Source: JBHIFB01 sp046760905 (GTDB lineage Bacteria > Gemmatimonadota > CAZMKB01). From it: a stretch of DNA of 7,229 nucleotides. The notes beneath the pieces were generated by a model. The model ran no database searches. It was not told where the DNA came from and worked only from the letters and a program-made list of their open reading frames with translations. The position numbers and the translations under genes are program-made. The stretch lies in assembly GCA_046760905.1 (NCBI GenBank), contig JBHIFB010000146.1, positions 1-7,229 on the forward strand, given 5' to 3'. Positions 5,757 through 7,229 of the stretch are shown here, piece by piece (the first letter of the stretch is position 1; each line of letters opens with the position of its first letter).

Positions 5757-6445
5757 TCTCCTGAGTTTCCCTCCTCTTTTTTCCTTACGGGTGGTTGCGA
5801 AATACCTGTTCTTCGAACGAGAAACAGATGAATCCCCACAACCAATAACATAATCATGGGAATCCCTACGACATGGGATGCGAAGAATCTTCCCAGCGTA
5901 ACAGGTCCCACGAGGTCTCCGCCTCTCGTGTACTTTACGATCATCTCGCCGATTAGCGGGATGCTGCCCGGCGAATTCGTGGCGACAGTAGTTGCCCAGT
6001 ATGACAGCTGGCTCCAGGGCAGAAGATATCCTGACAGGCATATTGAGAGTGTCAGCAGGAAAAGAACAAACCCGGTGACCCAGTGTAGTTCCCTCGGTTT
6101 CTTGTAAGAGCCCATGAATAATGTGCTGAGAGCATGGAGGAATAAGACGATGACCATCATGTTTGCGCCTACGGCGTGGATGAGTCTGAAGAGCCAGCCA
6201 AATGGGACTTCATTCATGATCTTATCAATGCTCTGAAAAGCCTTATCTACATCCGGTACGTAGTAAGTAAGGAGAAATATGCCTGTTGCGATCTGCACGA
6301 TGAATATAAATAGGGATAGAAATCCAAGCGAATACCAGATGTTTATGTTCTTTGGAACAGTGTATTCGGTGAGCTGCGCCCGGATTAGGTCCCTTATACC
6401 GATCCTTACATCAATCCAATCTACTGCTTTCCTCAGGAGCCCCAT
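5741..6445 (-). CDS. petB: Cytochrome b6-like subunit (N-terminal cytochrome b)
   Basis: A 234-residue, four-helix dihaem membrane protein. From the ATG at 6445 the haem ligands are His90 and His104 (13 residues apart) and His191 and His206 (14 apart), the spacing of b6 rather than of bc1 cytochrome b. Other b6 hallmarks are N-I-W-Y near 35, F-G-W-L-x-R before the first His, K-K-P-R-E-L-x-W-V-T-G after helix B, and the S-G-Y-L-L-P-W loop. Position 39 is Ser where b6 has the Cys that binds the extra haem c(n), so that haem is probably absent or not covalently held. A TTG one codon upstream is possible, but GGAGG (6452-6456) fits the ATG. The start overlaps the Rieske stop by one base (TGATG). 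Confidence 0.93.
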   Translation of the reverse strand: MGLLRKAVDWIDVRIGIRDLIRAQLTEYTVPKNINIWYSLGFLSLFIFIVQIATGIFLLTYYVPDVDKAFQSIDKIMNEVPFGWLFRLIHAVGANMMVIVLFLHALSTLFMGSYKKPRELHWVTGFVLFLLTLSICLSGYLLPWSQLSYWATTVATNSPGSIPLIGEMIVKYTRGGDLVGPVTLGRFFASHVVGIPMIMLLVVGIHLFLVRRTGISQPPVRKKEEGNSGEWMKR

Positions 6446-6894
6446 CAACTTCCTCCGATGAAGACCCTGTTCCCCGATATATTCGTCTGGTAGGTCTTGA
6501 GCGGGATTGTTGCAGGCCCCTTTAAAACATTCCCCTTGATATCAAACGCAGCCGCATGGCATGGACAGTGTATGATATTTTCTTCCTTCTTAAACTGGAC
6601 CACGCATCCCAGGTGGGTACATATGGCGGAAAGGGCGATCACCTCTTTCTGTGTTCTTATGAGTATGACCGGCTGCCCGGCTATATCAATCACGTTCGAA
6701 TCCCCGACCGGCAGATCATCGAGCGATATTTCGACCTCCTTCCCGGTGCCGGTTATCGCCGTTGGGCTCAAGTAACGGATGAGCGGGTAGATACAGGCAA
6801 CGAAAAAGACAGTTCCGATTGTCTTGAGGACCTTTGCGAGGAAATCCCTCCTTTTTAGTATATCTTGCGACTCGGCCTTTGTATCTTCACGCAT
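6445..6894 (-). CDS. petC: Rieske [2Fe-2S] protein of the cytochrome b complex
   Basis: A 149-residue protein that carries one electron from quinol to the cytochrome c subunit. The N-terminus has a twin-arginine motif (K-R-R-D-F-L-A, 14-20) before a hydrophobic helix (about 24-43) that serves as an uncleaved anchor, with the cluster domain outside. Cluster motifs are C-T-H-L-G-C (92-97) and C-P-C-H (110-113): Cys92 and Cys110 bind one iron, His94 and His113 the other, and Cys97 with Cys112 form the stabilising disulfide. The downstream G-P-A-x-x-P-L loop (126-132) completes the fold. It is first in the operon, ahead of the b6, subunit IV and pentaheme genes, with a long leader of about 110 nt if the predicted promoter is right. 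Confidence 0.94.
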   Translation of the reverse strand: MREDTKAESQDILKRRDFLAKVLKTIGTVFFVACIYPLIRYLSPTAITGTGKEVEISLDDLPVGDSNVIDIAGQPVILIRTQKEVIALSAICTHLGCVVQFKKEENIIHCPCHAAAFDIKGNVLKGPATIPLKTYQTNISGNRVFIGGS

Positions 6895-7013
6895 TTCTCA
6901 AAGTCTCCGTTTCGCGTAACCTTATGTTCCTCAATCTCTAATCTTATCGTCTGTCTTCGAGAATATCTTGCGGGATTTTCCTCGGCTTCTGCAACAAGAG
7001 AATATTGTGAACT

Positions 7014-7042
7014 AATATATCAAGAGAATTCTCATGGCGCAA
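7014..7042 (-). promoter_or_regulatory. Candidate promoter of the Rieske/cytochrome b operon, with repeats
   Basis: On the minus strand TTGCGC (7037-7042, 3 of 6) and TATATT (7014-7019, 5 of 6) are 17 bp apart. The spacer holds the perfect palindrome GAGAATTCTC (7024-7033). A 9-bp direct repeat, CAAGAGAAT on the plus strand, occurs at 7021-7029 and again at 6995-7003, one copy in the spacer and one just after the predicted start. These could be sites for a regulator. No other gene is seen in the gap 6895-7123. Confidence 0.35.
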
Positions 7043-7123
7043 GTGTTTCCGGTTACTTTGAAATGGCAATATGATGAGCGATTGATTCCAGGGGTGATGA
7101 TTGTAAATGGTTATCAGCCACCA

Positions 7124-7208
7124 CGGAGAGGGTGGGATTCGAACCCACGCTACGTTTCCGTAGAGCGGTTTTCGAGACCGCCGCCTTAAGCCTCTCGGCC
7201 ACCTCTCC
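7124..7208 (-). tRNA. tRNA-Ser, anticodon CGA
   Basis: An 85-nt class II tRNA. Acceptor stem GGAGAGG/CCTCTCC pairs fully; the D stem is GCC/GGC; the anticodon stem GCGGT/ACCGC closes the loop CTCGAAA, giving anticodon CGA (7172-7174) for codon UCG. The long variable arm CTACG-GAAA-CGTAG is typical of serine tRNAs, and the T arm is GTGGG-TTCGAAT-CCCAC. The discriminator is G. The 3' CCA is not encoded (TGG follows), so it must be added by nucleotidyltransferase. Confidence 0.96.
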
Positions 7209-7229
7209 AACTGTAATTTTACATGTTTC

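Noticed and set aside
5757..6041. N-terminal extension of the subunit IV-like frame back to 6041
   Set aside because: It runs inside the b6-like gene in another frame, is rich in Arg and His without membrane segments, and homology starts only at the ATG at 5756.
6944..7210. 88-codon open frame on the minus strand with an Arg-rich start (M-E-R-W-P-R-G-L-R-R-R)
   Set aside because: Its first part is the translation of the tRNA-Ser gene, a well-known artefact, and the rest is the intergenic leader with no protein character.
1..7229. CRISPR array, insertion sequence or phage gene
   Set aside because: No regularly spaced repeats, no transposase or integrase motifs, and all sizeable genes are recognised cellular functions.

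Overview
The window reads as a piece of a bacterial chromosome with mid-range GC by eye. It looks like an anaerobe or microaerophile with respiratory electron transport. It carries a sigma-70-family factor and a sigma-54 activator, so it is not archaeal. It also carries oxygen-defence proteins typical of anaerobes (superoxide reductase and rubrerythrin-like diiron proteins) and a Rieske/cytochrome b6-type complex with a multiheme cytochrome c. That combination fits groups such as Nitrospirota or Desulfobacterota-like lineages, but the sequence alone does not settle the taxon.

Left part (1-1842): a gene-poor start with a 49-nt inverted repeat and other small palindromes is followed by a plus-strand ferritin-like (rubrerythrin-type) gene with its own promoter. 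Converging on it from the minus strand is a two-gene unit: a class II superoxide reductase (neelaredoxin type), then a second rubrerythrin-type protein. These two overlap by 4 bp. Together they would turn superoxide into peroxide and then peroxide into water.

Middle (1843-4417): a short sigma factor without region 1.1 (group 2, RpoS-like) and, upstream of it on the same strand, an NtrC-family sigma-54 activator with a Cys-bearing PAS domain. Between them lie a good sigma-54 type -24/-12 element facing the sigma gene and, about 107 bp upstream of the predicted start of transcription, a 34-bp imperfect palindrome placed like an activator site. The simplest reading is a sigma cascade: PAS-activator, then sigma-54, then an alternative sigma factor. 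It resembles in logic the Rrp2-RpoN-RpoS cascade of Borrelia. A role in redox or oxidative stress is suggested only by the cysteines and the neighbours.

Right part (4500-6894): a tightly packed minus-strand operon, in order of transcription: Rieske protein, cytochrome b6-like protein, subunit IV-like protein and a membrane-anchored pentaheme cytochrome c. It would form a quinol-oxidising b6c-type complex in which the pentaheme protein stands where cytochrome f or c1 usually does. Upstream of it, on the same strand, is a tRNA-Ser(CGA) gene with no encoded CCA.
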